This document shows, piece after piece, positions 34,197 to 46,979 of a stretch of DNA of 64,000 nt. The first letter of the stretch is position 1. Each line of letters starts with the position of its first letter. The DNA is from Otatea glauca (taxonomy: Eukaryota; Streptophyta; Magnoliopsida; Poales; Poaceae). A program made the position numbers and the translations under genes. Below the pieces are notes generated by a model. It was given only the letters and a program-made list of their open reading frames with translations, ran no database searches and was not told where the DNA came from. Where the stretch lies: the NCBI GenBank assembly GCA_036346275.1, contig CM070720.1:10517278-10581277 (forward strand), given 5' to 3'.

Positions 34197-37100
34197 TGTA
34201 ACATCCCAAAAATTTGCTCAAATATTATTTTATTGCTTAAATTTGCATTTATGATTTTCCGGAATTTATTTGGATTTTTTTGGATTTATTTGAATTAATT
34301 TTAAATTATGAATATTGACCTTTTGTTCAAATCTATTTAAATTTATGCAAAGTTAAAATAAAGTTTTGCCAAAAAATATTTTATTTGAGTCTAGAATGTC
34401 TCAAAGTATTTTTGAGATTTTTCTGGGATTTTTCCTGATAATTTATTTGCCTAAAATAAATCAAAGTATTTTCTGTAATTATTTTAAATCAGAAACTCTT
34501 TTAAAATCACCGAAACGATCACGGTGAGCCCATTTACATGCGACCCAATGCTCGCGCCACACCCGTTTGGCTCGCTTAGGAAATTGCTTCCCGCCGTTGG
34601 ATCGAGATTGCACGGGTGAGATCAGAGCGTACAGTTTTGGCCTCATGTAATCGCCGCCGTTGGAAAAATATCGCGGGCGGTTAGATGCAGATCTCAGCCG
34701 TAAAATCGTGGCCGATAGATGGCGATCGAACGGCTGGGGTGAATCCTCTTCACGCAGGACTCGGAAGCGGGCCGTCGCCGTGTCGGAGTCGGTCTCCGCC
34801 GTCGTACCGACCTAGGGTTCCTTTTGAGCGCACGTACCGAGGCTATAAATAGGGGGGCAAGTACCCGAGGTTCATCCTTGTGCGCCGCAGCTTTTGATCA
34901 GTAAAGTTTCGCAAGATCGGTCGAGGAGCGTGCTCGGGAGCTCGCTGGAGCGGTGGTTTGGACCGTGGGGGTTTTCGCTCGGGTTCGTCGCCGCCGTTGA
35001 GCCTTCGCCGTCACCAGTGCCATCACCAAGATCACCAGACCGCGCCACGTCGGATCCCCGCCATCTCGTCGCCAGAAACTCGCCGGAGCGCCGCTGCCCT
35101 GGTCTTCGTCTTCGAGTCCGATGAGAGCTCGCCGTCGCGTCTCCATCGCTAGATCCAGAAGCTCTAGGCCGTTAGATCTAAATCCAGCGGTTGGCGTCTT
35201 TGCCGCGTCGCGAGTGATCGGTGGCGTTCGATCGGATCTGGCGCATCGGATGGCGCCGTCGCCGCAGCCAATCGCAGTACGCAGCGTGTCGGCGCAGCGC
35301 CGGCGTCATGGACTGGGTTCACCGTGGTCCAGAGCCACGCTGTGGACTCAGTCCATACGCCTGAGACACGCATCGGTCTCTAATTGGCTGGCATCAAGGC
35401 TGACGCCAGCATGACGTCACGCTTGCGCAATAATCTATTTTCAATTTAAAAATAAATCTGTTAATTCTGATTTTCAGATTTTTACTATTTTCAGTATTTA
35501 TTTCAAACTTCAAAAGGCTATATCTTTTGTATCGTAACTCGGATTTGAGTGATTCAGATTTCTAAAATTTTTTAAAATTGAGATATATTTAATGGTGAAT
35601 TTTATTTGATTTTTGGAGTTCATTTTCTCTCTGTTTTGGTATTTATTTGCTTTTCTCCTTCAGTACACGTAGACGTTGAATTGTGCGACGCTTCGGAGGA
35701 AGATCCAGCAACTCAAGAGCAAGTTCCAGAACCAGATCAGGACCTATTCCAAGGCAAGTTGTGCTTTGATCATGTTGAACCCATGTTTATAAAATTGCTA
35801 TATTTGTTTTACCCTATTGCATATATTCCAAATATACAATTGTTTCAAATTATATTGGGTTTAGCTAATATACCAGATTGATCTATACCCTACCTTGTCA
35901 TTGTATGCCATGATCTATTGTCACCCTAGATTGGTTCAATATAGTTGGTTAGTAAATATAATCAACATGGGATTGTTAGTCCGTATTAGATGCTTAGCTA
36001 TGCCACGTCATCACATGTGTTAGAATCATTGATAATTAATCTTGATTAATGGAATATGGAACAATGTTATGAACTTGTGTGTCATGTGAGATCACACAAT
36101 GAGATTGAGTTGTTGTGGCGAGTCATGTCACGCAACGATGTTGAATTGTTGATGGCACGTGGTGCTTGGTAATCAACTGGGTGATAATCATTTAGATTGG
36201 GGCAAGTGACAAGGGGCGAGGATGCCAAGGTGGGCCCGATAGGCAGAGGGTATGTGGATGTCTTGCTTTGATCACTCTAAGGACTTAACCTTGCAAGCCT
36301 TTGACCTGAATCAATCATGCAACCACATGTGCAGTGCAGGCCACCTAGTGAGTAATTTGCAATGTCTTAATTTTGGTACTATCGTGGTCGGTGTGAGTTC
36401 CCGAGTTATGGAGTAATTCACATGGCGCAAGAGGGGGCCACGGATGTGGTAACCAGTCCCACCAGTGTTGAAACCTTAGCGGGTGGTACCGGGTTAAGCC
36501 AGCGCATTGTAAAGGCTTTGTTATAATCACTCGCCTTTGTGGTGTTTGGTTGTATCACGTGGGTAAAATGCATAACCTCTGTAGAGTATGAAACTATTCG
36601 GATAGCCGTGCTCATGTATTGAGCAATGCTCGGAATTACTGATTAAGGGTTAGCTTAATTAAATGGACAACTTGGTTGGGATGGCGGAGTGCCATATGGA
36701 TGATGGAATTTGTCTTAGGATTGGAAACTTGGTTTACTTGAGAAATACTGAATCTATTTACTATTGTTATTTGTTTTACAGTCTTTATAATCTATTTATT
36801 ATATTTGTTCATAAATGCTGCTTTTTGCAAAATAGCCATGATAGCCTATCCATTGGAATAAGCCTTGCATATAGATACATAGAATTGCATTCTGTGCACA
36901 ACTTGTTGAGTGCTTTAAGTACTCACCCTTGCCAAACAACAATAATCAACAGTTGTAGAATCTACACCTGTGTTGGAAGAAGAAGTCCAAGAGGACGCGA
37001 GTCATTAGGGTCCGAGCAATGTCGGTTGCCTCTGGCGAACTGATGAGCTATCTACGTTTTCTACTGTCCGCTGCTTAATTATTAGCTTATATTTCCAGTC

Positions 37101-37292
37101 TTGCCCTGCGTGGCTTAATAATGTAAGTTGGTCATAAGATCATACATTTAGTTATATCAATAAATGAACTATTATTTCTATTATCGTTGAGTATGATGTG
37201 ATATGTACCAATGTTGAGCTGTGTGCACTAGCGTTGATCACAGGACTAGTGCGATGAACGCAGTGGGTTCGAATCGATGGATTCGGGTCCAT
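34197..37292 (+). repeat. Element A1 5' LTR
   Basis: It starts TGTAACATCCCAAAAATTTG and ends near GATTCGGGTCC. The last bases (ATCTGAGG) do not match the GGTCCTTACA end of the 3' LTR, so the exact end is uncertain by a few bases. The middle is GC-rich (34500-35420). The open frames in it (34894-35414) are not conserved between the LTR copies. Confidence 0.85.
34843..34853 (+). promoter_or_regulatory. TATA box of A1 5' LTR
   Basis: CTATAAATAGG, followed by a G run, is conserved at 43580-43590 in the 3' LTR and in related form in A2 and A3. A transcript would start about 30 bp downstream, inside the GC-rich part of the LTR. Confidence 0.7.
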
Positions 37293-37298
37293 CTGAGG

Positions 37299-37310
37299 TG
37301 GTATCGAGCA
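37299..37310 (+). promoter_or_regulatory. A1 primer-binding site (tRNA-iMet type)
   Basis: TGGTATCGAGCA follows the 5' LTR by a few bases and matches the usual TGGTATCAGAGC apart from a small rearrangement at AGAG/GAG. It would prime minus-strand DNA synthesis. Confidence 0.75.
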
Positions 37311-37506
37311 TACCGACTGTAGGTCTTGGCCCTAGATAGTATGGAGGTGTCCTGTGTGAGTCCAAAACTACTTTCTAAAGAAAAATTTAAACTTGACTAA
37401 TAAAACACTCTCGACTCATCTCATTCTCTACTTCTTGCCTTTGCTGAATTTACCATTTTACTTGTCGTTTCGGGTGGAGAACTTATTCAAAGTTCTTGTG
37501 GAGCAG

Positions 37507-38148
37507 ATGCCGATCGTTCCGACATTCGAGGAGTCAGCTGGTGGCTATGCCATGGAGCTGTGGAGAGTTCTTCAGACGCTTGGAGGTTTCTATCGTCCGC
37601 TTTACCGAGGAGGCAGCTGGTCAGTCAATGGTGTACACCGAGGATTTATTTGCAAGCTGATTATCTACGCTCGGAGAACGAGGAAGCTAGCAGGCCAATC
37701 AACATCTCCGCCAGAAGATTCTCGTACGAGGTTGCAATTCAAGAGGTTGCCCGACTTGCTCTTCGCCGTGTCTGCCGCGACTACGCCGACGAGCTTCACG
37801 ACTCAGTGTTCCAACTTCACCCAGACGTTCAAGCGTGCCGACACCGACGGATCGTGGAGGACGAGTGTGCTACTGCAACGCACCTTGCGGAGTTCGCCCT
37901 TGCCCAGGAGGAGCATATGAGAGAGACTACTCGGGAGGAGGAGGCGTATGCAGGCGCTCAGTGGCGAGCAGAGCCCTGAGGTGACCCGTGCTTCAGCCAT
38001 CGGGATGATCACCGAGCTGGGAGAGGCCCTAGAGGCGATCGAGGACGAGCTGGAGAGCGTGACCCGAGGAGCTCAGGAGCCAGCCGAGAAGGAGTCAGAG
38101 GAGGATCCCAAGGAGCGAGAGTGGGAGCCCGAGGAGGTTCAGTCTTAG
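37507..38148 (+). pseudogene. Extra ORF upstream of gag in A1, broken by frameshifts
   Basis: An ATG at 37507 opens MPIVPTFEESAGGYAMELW and runs in one frame to about 37640. The sense then continues in a second frame (SYEVAIQEVARLALRRVC, EFALAQEEHMRETTREEE) to 37979, and in a third (MITELGEALEAIEDELESVT) to a stop at 38146-38148. The C-terminus is acidic with coiled-coil spacing and ends in an E/P-rich tail. Continuous amino-acid character across shifts and clustering of breaks suggest one decayed ORF of about 210 codons. I do not recognise a domain; some long-LTR chromoviruses of grasses have an ORF here, to my recollection. Function unknown. Confidence 0.5.
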
Positions 38149-38415
38149 AGTTGTGTTGAGACTCGAGTGTTGAGTCGCGTCTTTAAGTTAGTCTTTACCT
38201 CTCTAGTTGACGTTAAGGTTTCGTGTTTAGTTTGCTTCTTTGTGTGTTGAGTGTGCAGTATGTGTTGCAAAGCTTGTAGGCTTAAATAAGCAGCCATACC
38301 AAGAATAAATAAAGAATTATTTCAGTTTGGGTATAACCTATCTTCCCCGCTTTAGAAATTCTTACTTCTTATCTATGCTACATCTACCTTTCCTAACCCA
38401 AGAGGCAATCATCAG

Positions 38416-39884
38416 ATGGTGAATACTCGAGGGAACAACGGTGCTTCAGGAAATGGACTGCGCCAGAATGACAACCCCAATGACGGAGGCAGCCCTCAAC
38501 CACCGCCAGTGGACATGCGAGAATCTGGGCGTTTCTTGCCGCATGCACTCAAGCGATCTGGAGACTATGATGCGCAGATCGACAAATGACCAACGCAGCA
38601 GCAACCAACAAAAACCCTGCAGCTCAGAACAACAATGGTGAACCTCGACCTTACTCCAAGCTGTCAGATTTCATGAGGACTCGGCCACCAACCTTTTCAG
38701 GAAATGTGAACCCTTTGGAAGCCGATGACTGGCTTAGGACTATTGAAAAGAAGCTGCACATCACGCAATGTGAAGCCAATGAGAAGGTGCTCTACGCCTC
38801 TCATCAACTGGAAGGAACCGCCGCAGAATGGTGGGAAAATTATTGTGCCGCACATGGAGCCCCGCAAGAGATCACCTGGGATGAGTTTACTACTGCTTTC
38901 CGCCAGTACCATGTTCCAGAGGGAATGATGGATCTTAAGAAGGAAGAGTTCAGGGCTCTGAAACAAGGAGGCCAGCCAGTGGCCGAGTATCTAAATAAAT
39001 TTACCCAGTTAGCTCGCTATGCCCCTAAAGACGTAACGACAGATAAAGCTAGGCAGTCTCGTTTCATGAAGGGAGTGAATTCAGGACTGCAGGTGGGACT
39101 GATCACCCACAATTTTCCAGATTTTCAGGAACTAGTTAATAAGGCTTTGATCCAAGAGGATAAGCGTAAAGAGCTGGGTGAAAACCGTAAGCGCTTGATG
39201 ACCAATCAGGGTGGACGTCCAAACCACCTACGTCTGAGAATGTCACCACAGCAGTTTGCCAGATTCCAACCGCCAGCCATGAATAAGACATCAACCCCTG
39301 CGCCTCGCCCTGCTAATCAGAACTTTTAGACTCCAGCACAGGGCAGCAATGCACCAGGAGGGAGTCAGCAGTCTGCAGTGAAAAAATGCTATACATGCAA
39401 TGAGCCAGGGCACTTTTCTAATAGGTGTCCACAGAAGGGAGGCATCACGCCAATTCGTTTCAACTTGGGAACAACACCTGTCAAGGCACCAGCCTCAGGA
39501 GGAAATCGTGCGCCAGTCAGCGAGAGCAACCCCACAATCAACGGTCTTGCGGGAGGATCAACCACATCACGCAGATGGAGCTCGAGGAAGCTACGGACGT
39601 TGTCTTGGGTAAGTTTACGGTTAACTCGATTACCGCTTCTGATTTTGTTTGATTCTGGAGCTTCGCATTCATTTGTTTCTCAAAGTTTTGCAACCAAGAA
39701 TGGATTTAAAGTGGTGAATCTTAAGTGTGTGCTCTTAGTTCAAGCCCCAGGATCGGAGCTTAGATCTAGCCTTGGGTGTTTGGGAGCTAAGTTGCTTATG
39801 GATGGGATAGAGTTTCTAGCAAATCTTATCTTGATAGATGCGCAATCCCTAGACGTCATCCTTTGGGATGGATTGGCTGTCTAA
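38416..39884 (+). pseudogene. A1 gag and aspartic protease, broken
   Basis: The likely start is the ATG at 38416 (MVNTRGNNG), which runs out of frame after about 50 codons; the main frame opens by 38586. The capsid domain (Retrotrans_gag) spans roughly codons 20-170 of that frame, with EADDWLRTIEKKL, WDEFTTAFRQYHVPEGM and FTQLARYAPKDV. An in-frame TAG at 39327 precedes the zinc knuckle CYTCNEPGHFSNRC at about 39384-39425. Two compensating shifts lie near 39540 and 39640. The protease site LFDSGASHSF follows at 39646-39675. The DSG triad is intact. Confidence 0.85.
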
Positions 39885-41380
39885 GCATAAGGCTATTTTG
39901 GATTGTGGCCGAAGGATTGTAACATTGGAAGGCCCTAATGGCAAGAAGGTAGAATTTCAAGCGACCACAGTTCGTGATGGGCAGTTAGTGGTCAACAGCG
40001 TGAAAGCCATCAGCATGGAAGATGTGCCAATAGTCAGAGAATACCCGGACGTGTTTCCAGAAGATTTGCCAGGACTGCCGCCAGACCGCGATATCGAGTT
40101 CGTTATCGAGTTAGCACCCGGGACAACACCGATATCAAAGAGACCATATCGGATGCCTACCGACGAGTTAGTGGAAATGAAAAAGTAGATTGAGGAATTG
40201 CAAAAGAAAGGTTTTATTAGACCTAGTTCATCACCATGGGGAGAACCGTTTTGTTTGTTCGTAAGAAGGATGGAAGCCTTAGGATGTGCATTGATTATCG
40301 TGCACTTAATGAAGTAACGATCAAGAATAAGTATCCGTTGCCCAGGATCGACGACTTAGTTGATCAGTTAAGAGGAGCTGGAGTTTTCTCCAAGATAGAT
40401 CTTCGTTCAGGATACCATCAGTTGAAGATCCGAGCGGAGGATGTACCTAAGACTGCGTTTTCTACGCGATATGGACATTATGAGTTCACAGTCATGTCAT
40501 TTGGATTGACAAATGCCCCGGCATATTTCATGAACATGATGAATAAGGTTTTCATAGAATATTTGGATAAGTTTGTTGTAGTCTTTATAGACAATATCTT
40601 GGTTTACTCGAAGACAGAGGGAGAGCATGCGGAACATCTGAGGATGGTTTTAGAGAGGCTGCGAGAGCATCAGCTGTATGCTAAGTTCAGCAAGTGTGAA
40701 TTTTGGAAGGAGAAAGTGGAATTTCTTGGTCATGTAATGACTACTAAAGGAGTTGCAGTTGATCCCAGCAAAGTGGACGCAGTGTTGCATTGGGAGCAAC
40801 CGAAGTCTGTTACCCAGATCCGTAGTTTTCTGGGAATGGCGGGATATTACCGTCGGTTCATAGAGGGATTCTCGACAATTGCTAAACCCCTTACGCGGTT
40901 GTTGAAGAAAGAAAAGAAGTTTGCATGGACGCCAGAGTGCGAGAAAAGTTTTATGGAATTAAAGAAGCGTTTAACGACAGCCCCCGTATTAGTGTTGCCA
41001 GATGTGCAGAATGGACTTGATATCTATTGCGATGCTTGAAAGCAAGGCTTGGGGTGCGTGTTAATGCAAGAAGGCAAAGTCGTTGCTTATGCGTCAAGAC
41101 AGTTAAGACCGCATGAGGTGAATTACCCAACACATGATTTGGAATTAGCTGCCGTAGTGCATGCTTTGAAGATATGGCGTCATTATCTCATAGGAAATAG
41201 ATGTGAGATATATACAGACCATAAGAGCCTGAAATACATATTCACTCAAGCAGATCTAAATATGAGACAAATAAGATGGTGGAGCTAATTAAGGATTATA
41301 ATGTAGGAATTCATTATCACCCTAAAAGCCAATGTAGTAGCAGATGCTTTGAGCCGAAAGAGCCATAGCGCAAATCTGTG
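39868..41380 (+). pseudogene. A1 reverse transcriptase and RNase H, broken
   Basis: The frame 39868-40188 carries the protease-RT linker (VREYPDVFPEDLPGLPPDRD) and the RT entry (ISKRPYRMPTDEL), then a TAG stop at 40186. RT continues in another frame from 40236 with MCIDYRALNEVTIKNKYPLP, KIDLRSGYHQLKI and FGLTNAPAYF. The active site reads FIDN (40584-40595) where FIDD is needed, so the second metal-binding Asp is lost. A TGA at 41037 interrupts CDA*KQG before RNase H (YPTHDLELAAVVHALK, IYTDHKSLKYIF), which loses frame after 41288. Confidence 0.88.
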
Positions 41381-41550
41381 TCAATGGAGGATCAACGAGC
41401 TATGTAAGGAATTTGAAGTTAAAGTGGAAGTTGTTCGCAAGGAAGTGTAGTCAGACCGAAGTAAAGCCAACAACGGAGGATCGATTAGAAAAGGCCGAAA
41501 GATGACGATAAAATTTCTAAGATTAAGGCTAAAAGGAGGAAGGCCTAGCC

Positions 41551-42891
41551 GTGGATTTCACTTTAGACGAGCAAGGAACCATGTTCTTCAAAGGCGAATT
41601 TGTGTGCTTGGATAAAAGGAGTCAAACAATGATTCTTGAGGAGGCTCACGATTCCAAGTACTCCATTCATCCAGGAAGTGCTAAGATGTATCAGGATTTA
41701 AAGGAGAGATTTTGGTGGCCTAATATGAAGCGTGAAGTAGCTGAGCATGTTGCTCTATGTGACGTATGTCAGAGAGTAAAAGCCATGCATCAGAGACTAG
41801 CTGGTTTGTTGCAGCCGTTGAAAATTCCGGAATGGAAGTGGGAGGAAATCGGAATGGACTTTATCACCGGTTTACCTAAAACCCAGAGAGGTTACGATTC
41901 TATTTGGGTTATTGTGGATCGTCTAACCAAGGTCGCTCATTTTATCCCGGTAAAAACCACTTACTCGGGAGATCGTTTAGCAGAGCTGTATATGTCAAGG
42001 ATTGTATGCATGCATGGAGTGCCCAAGAAGATTGTGTCGGACAGAGGTACCCAATTCACCTCAAGATTTTGGAACAAGTTGCATGAAGCAATGGGAACTC
42101 GCCTGAATTTCAGTATAGCGTATCACCCGCAGACAGATGGTCAGACTGAAAGAGTAAATCAGATTTTAGAGGATATGTTGAGAGCTTCTGCTTTAGCCTA
42201 TGCTACATCCTGGGATAAATGTTTGCCATATGCAGAGTTCAGTTACAATAATAGTTATCAAGCTAGCTTGCAGATGTCACCATTTGAGGCGTTGTATGGA
42301 CGTGCTTGTCGTACTCCGTTAACTTGGAATGAAACAGGAGAGCGTTTGGTTTTTGGGCCAGATATCCTCGAAGAGGCAGAAAGTCAAGTTGCGATGATTA
42401 GGGAGAGGTTGAAGATAGCACAGTCAAAGCAAAAGAGCTACGCAGATAACCGTCGTCGAGATTTGAGCTTTGAGCCAGAAGATTATGTGTATCTCAGAGT
42501 TACCCCTCTTAAGGGCGTTAAAAGATTTCACGTTAAAGGGAAGCTTGCACCGAGATATATTGGTCCGTTTAAGATTCTGAGCCGTCGAGGAGAAGTAGCT
42601 TATCAGTTAGAGTTGCCTCAGTCTTTGGCAGGAGTGCATGATGTATTCCATGTGTCGTAGCTTAAGAAGTGTCTCAGAGTGCCAACGGAGCAAACCCCAT
42701 TGGATGCAATAGAACTGCAAGAAGATTTGACTTACAAAGAGCAACCGGCCAGAATTTTGGATGTTATGGAGCGCAAGACCGAAACAAGTCTATTCGCTTT
42801 GCGAGTTCATGGAACAATCATTACGAAAGTGAAGCAACTTGGGAGCGAAAGAAGATTTGAAGTCGAAATTCCGAACCTATTCTCTAGTTAG
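41551..42891 (+). pseudogene. A1 integrase with chromodomain-like tail
   Basis: One frame of 369 codons (41551-42660) covers the zinc domain (HPGSAKMYQDLKERFWWPNM, then CDVC), the catalytic core with Asp in GMDFITGLPK, Asp in IVSDRGTQF and Glu in DGQTERVNQILED, and the C-terminal DNA-binding region ending HDVFHVS. A TAG at 42658 precedes LKKCLRVP. The tail has DLTYKEQPARILDVMER. The aromatic cage region then continues in another frame (RNKSIRFASSW, ESEATWERK) before returning with EIPNLFSS, so two compensating shifts damage the chromodomain. The chromodomain would target integration to marked chromatin. Confidence 0.9.
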
Positions 42892-42918
42892 CCACGAATC
42901 TCTGGTCGAGATTACATT

Positions 42919-42928
42919 AAGGGGAGGT
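42919..42928 (+). promoter_or_regulatory. A1 polypurine tract
   Basis: AAGGGGAGGT lies immediately before the 3' LTR start TGTAACATCCC at 42930, as required for plus-strand priming. Confidence 0.85.
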
Positions 42929-42929
42929 T

Positions 42930-45900
42930 TGTAACATCCCAAAAATTTGCTCAAATATTATTTTATTGCTTAAATGTGCATTTATGATTTTCTGGAATTT
43001 ATTTGCATTTTTCAGGATTTATTTGAATCAATTTTAAATTATGAATATTGACCTTTTGTTCAAATCTATTTAAATTTATGCAAAGTTAAAATAAAGTTTT
43101 GCCAAAAATATTTTATTTGAGTCCAGAATGTCTCAAAGTATTTTTGAGATTTTTCTGGGATTTTTCCTGATAATTTATTTTCCTAAAATAAATCAAAGTA
43201 TTTTCTGTAATTATTTTAAATCAGAAACTCATTTAAAATCAGTAGAAACGATCTGGGCCGAGCCTATTTCATGCGGCCCAATGCCTCGCGCCCTTGACGC
43301 GTTTAGCTGCTTAGGAAATTGCTTCCCCGCCGTTGGATCGAGATCACACTGGTGAGATCAGAGCGTACCGGTTCGGGCCTCATGTAATCGCCGCCGTTGG
43401 AAAAATATCGCGGGCGGTTAGATGCAGATCTCAGCCGTAAAATCGTGGCCGGTAGATGGCGATCGAACGGCTGGGGTGAATCGTCTTCGCGCAGGACTCG
43501 GAAGCGGGCCGTCGCCGTGTCGGAGTCGGTCTCCGCCGCCGTACCGACCTAGGGTTCCTTTTGAGCGTGCGTACCGAGGCTATAAATAGGGGGGCAAGTA
43601 CCCGAGGTTCATCCTTGTGCGCCGCAGCTTTTGATCGGTAAAGTTTCGCAAGATCGGTCGAGGAGCGTGCTCGGGAGCTCGCCGGAGTGGTGGTTCGGAC
43701 CGTGGGGGTTTTCGCTCGGGTTCGTCGCCGCCGTTGAGCCTTCGCCGTCACCAGTGCCATCACCGAGATCGCCAGACCGCGTCGCGTCGGATCCCCGCCA
43801 TCTCGCCGCCACAAACTTCGCCGGGCGCCGCGCCACGGTCTTCGTCTTGATGTCGGTGAGAACTCGCGGTCGCGTCTCCATCGCTAGATCCAGAAGCTCT
43901 AGGCCGTTAGATCTAAATCCAGCGGTTGACGTGCTGCCGCGTCGCGAGTGATCGGTGGCCGTTCAATCGGATCTGAGCGCATCGGATGGCGCCGTCGCCG
44001 TAGCCAATCGCGTAGCGACGCGTGTCGGCGCAGCGCGGCGTCATGGGCCGGGTTCACCGTGGTCGAGCCATCTTGTGGACTCGATCCATATGCCCGAGAC
44101 AGCGTCGGTCTCGATTGGTAGCATCGGTATCGACGCCAAGATGACATCACGCTTGCGCAATAATCTATTTTCAATTTAAAAATAAATCTGTTAATTCTGA
44201 TTTTCTGATTTTTGCTATTTTCAATATTTATTTCAAACTTCAAAAGGCTATATCTTTTGCATCGTAACTCGGATTTGAGTGATTCAAATTTCTAAAAATT
44301 TGTAAAATTGAGATATATTTAATGGTGAATTTTATTTGATTTTTGGAGTTCATTTGCTCTCTGTTTTGGTATTTATTTGCTTTTCTCCTTGATGCAGCGT
44401 GAGCGTTGAATTGTGCGGCGCTTGGAGGAAGATCCAGCAACCCAAGAGCAAGTTCCAGAACCAGATCAGGACCTATTCCAAGGCAAGTTGTGCTTTGATC
44501 ATGTTGAACCCATGTTTATAAAATTGCTATATTTGTTTTACCCTATTGCATATATTCCAAATATACAATTGTTTCAAATTAGATTGGGTTTAGCTAATAT
44601 ACCAGATTGATCTATACCCTACCTTGTCATTGTATGCCATGATCTATTGTCACCCTAGATTGGTTCAATATAGTTGGTTAGTAAATATAATCAACATGGG
44701 ATTGTTAGTCCGTATTAGATGCTTAGCCATGCCACGTCATCACATGTATCAGAATCATTGATAACTAATCTTGATTAATGGAATATGGAACAATGTTATG
44801 AACTTGTGTGTCATGTGAGATCACACGATGAGATTGAGTTGTGGTGAGTCATGTCACGCAACGATGTTGAATTGTTGATGGCACGTGGTGCTTGGTAATC
44901 AACTGGGTGATAATCATTTAGATTGGGGCAAGTGACAAGGGGCGAGGATGCCAAGGTGGGCCCGATGGGCAGAGGGTATGTGGATGTCTTGCCTTGATCA
45001 CTCTAAGGACTTAACCTTGCAAGCCTTTGACATGAGTCAATCATGCAACCACATGTCTGGTATGGGCCAGCCTAGCTAAGTAATTTGCAATGTCTTAATT
45101 TTGGTACTATCGTGGTCGGTGTGAGTTCTCGAGTTATGGAGTAATTCACATGGCGCAAGAGGGGGGCCCTGGATGTGGTAACCAGTCCCACCAGTGTTGA
45201 AACCTTAGCGGGTGGTACCGGGTTAAGCCAGCGCATTGTAAAGGCTTTGTTATAATCACTCGCCTTTGTGGTGTTTGGTTGTATCACGTGGGTAAAGTGC
45301 ATAACCTCTGTAGAGTGTGAAACTATTCGGATAGCCGTGCTCGCGGTATTGAGCAATGCTCGGGAATTATAGTTAAGGGTTAGCTTAATTAAATGGACAA
45401 CTTGGTTGGGATGGCGGAGTGCCATATGGATGATGGAATTTGTCTTAGGATTGGAAACTTGGTTTACTTGAGAAATACTGAATCTATTTACTATTGTTAT
45501 TTGTTTTACAGTCTTTATAATCTATTTATTATATTTGTTCATAAATGCTGCTTTTTGCAAAATAGCCATGATAGCCTATCCATTGGAATAAGCCTTGCAT
45601 ATAGATACATAGAATTGCATTCTGTGCACAACTTGTTGAGTGCTTTAAGTACTCACCCTTGCCAAACAACAATAATCAACAGTTGAAGAATCTACACCTG
45701 TGTTGGAAGAAGAAGTCCAAGAGGACGCGAGTCATTAGGGTCCGAGCCTTGTCGGTTGCCTGTGGTGAACTGATGAGCTATCTACATTTTCTACTGTCCG
45801 CTGCTTAATTATTAGCTTATATTTCCAGTCTTGCCCTGCGTGGCTTAATAATGTAAGTTGGTCATAAGATCATACATTTAGTTATATCAATAAATGAACT

Positions 45901-46025
45901 ATTATTTCTATTATCGTTGAGTATGATGTGATTTGTACCAATGTTGAGCTGTGTGCAGTAGCGTTGATCCTGGGACTAGTGCAGTAAACACAGTGGGTTT
46001 GAATCAGTGGATTCGGGTCCTTACA
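42930..46025 (+). repeat. Element A1 3' LTR
   Basis: The 3,096-bp LTR starts TGTAACATCCC and ends GGTCCTTACA, followed by the CAGGC duplication. It aligns along its whole length with 34197-37292, with most differences in the GC-rich part (for example 43860-44130). A TATA box lies at 43580-43590. Confidence 0.92.
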
Positions 46026-46590
46026 CAGGCTGCAGGTGGTGATGATAAGGTAATAGATAATTATCTACCTACTATTCGTAAAGTATCTTTTTGGACATGG
46101 TTATTTAACCAACTCGAAGGCTCAATTTATAATTGGGAAATGTTTTGTGACATATTCCAAAATAATTTCAAAGATGTTACACAAAGCCAAGAAAGGAAGA
46201 TGATTTACATCGTCTCTAGCAAACCCCTGTAGAAAATTTATGCCAAAATTTTAAGTTATTTATAGAGATCTAGAATACAATCCTTAATATTATTGATGAT
46301 TCCGTGATTCGAGCTTTCAAACAGGCGGCACGATAAATATCAACCCGCCATGAAATGTGTCGGAATTATTTGATATGGTAGATTGGTACTCCGATGCCCA
46401 TGAAGTAGTTAAGTGGAACAAGATGGTGGATGAAGGAACTACCCCACCTCAACCAAGACTTGAAGACTCTAAAGAGCGAAAGCCCAAGAGAACAGAGAGC
46501 TTTCAGCATGTAAAAGGTATGATTAAGAAAAAGGGGAAGTCCAAGATGTCCACAAGAGGAATTGTAGCTGTAAATCAATGACCACTCTAT
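46026..46590 (+). pseudogene. Element B gag, second part
   Basis: After the CAGGC duplication the capsid continues with AGGDDKVIDNYLPTIRKVSF, EGSIYNWEMFCDIFQNNFKD and, after a shift, a decayed block near 46250-46360. Then come FDMVDWYSDAHEVVKWNKMV and a Lys-rich tail (KGMIKKKGKSKM) that stops near 46580. It is the main capsid homology region of Tat-lineage gag. A zinc knuckle is not evident. Confidence 0.7.
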
Positions 46591-46979
46591 CTAAAAGGAA
46601 GGGGTCCTTGGGACTAGAAATCAAACTTCGGTAGGGGGGAATGGACGATGGTGTCCCTTACAGCCACGACCTACGGAATTGCCGTACATGGCAGAAAAAT
46701 TTAGATGACTTTTATGCAGGTAGGAGTTCCATGCCTACTCCACCTGAAGATAATGGACCACCGCCAGTTCGAAGCATTGATTAAGATCAAGAGATATTGT
46801 ACTAGAAGCCGGACAACCACATCAATGTGATATTTGGAGGTTCTACTGCTTATTCATCAAAATGACAGTACAAGTTGGCCTGGAGAGAGGTCAATAACAT
46901 TGCAACTTCCCCCGTCAACTAGTTTACCCAAAGTGGTCTGGGACCTCTTTGACCTTCAATAAAGAAGACTACCCCAGAA

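Larger units (their letters stand above)
34197..46025 (+). mobile_element. Element A1, complete Tekay-like Ty3/gypsy chromovirus, duplication CAGGC
   Basis: Two ~3.1-kb LTRs (34197-~37292 and 42930-46025), a primer-binding site, an extra ORF, gag, protease, RT, RNase H, integrase, a chromodomain-like tail and a polypurine tract are present in order. CAGGC lies at 34192-34196 and 46026-46030, and B gag continues across the gap. The chromodomain and very long LTRs fit the Tekay/Del group (RIRE3-like in rice). Multiple stops and shifts make it defective, and the two LTRs differ by scattered substitutions and indels, so insertion is not recent. Confidence 0.92.

Noticed and set aside
36663..37043. 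126-codon ORF also present at 45393-45686
   Set aside because: Its repetition is due to the two LTRs of A1; it has no domain, and A3 is broken at the same place by D2.
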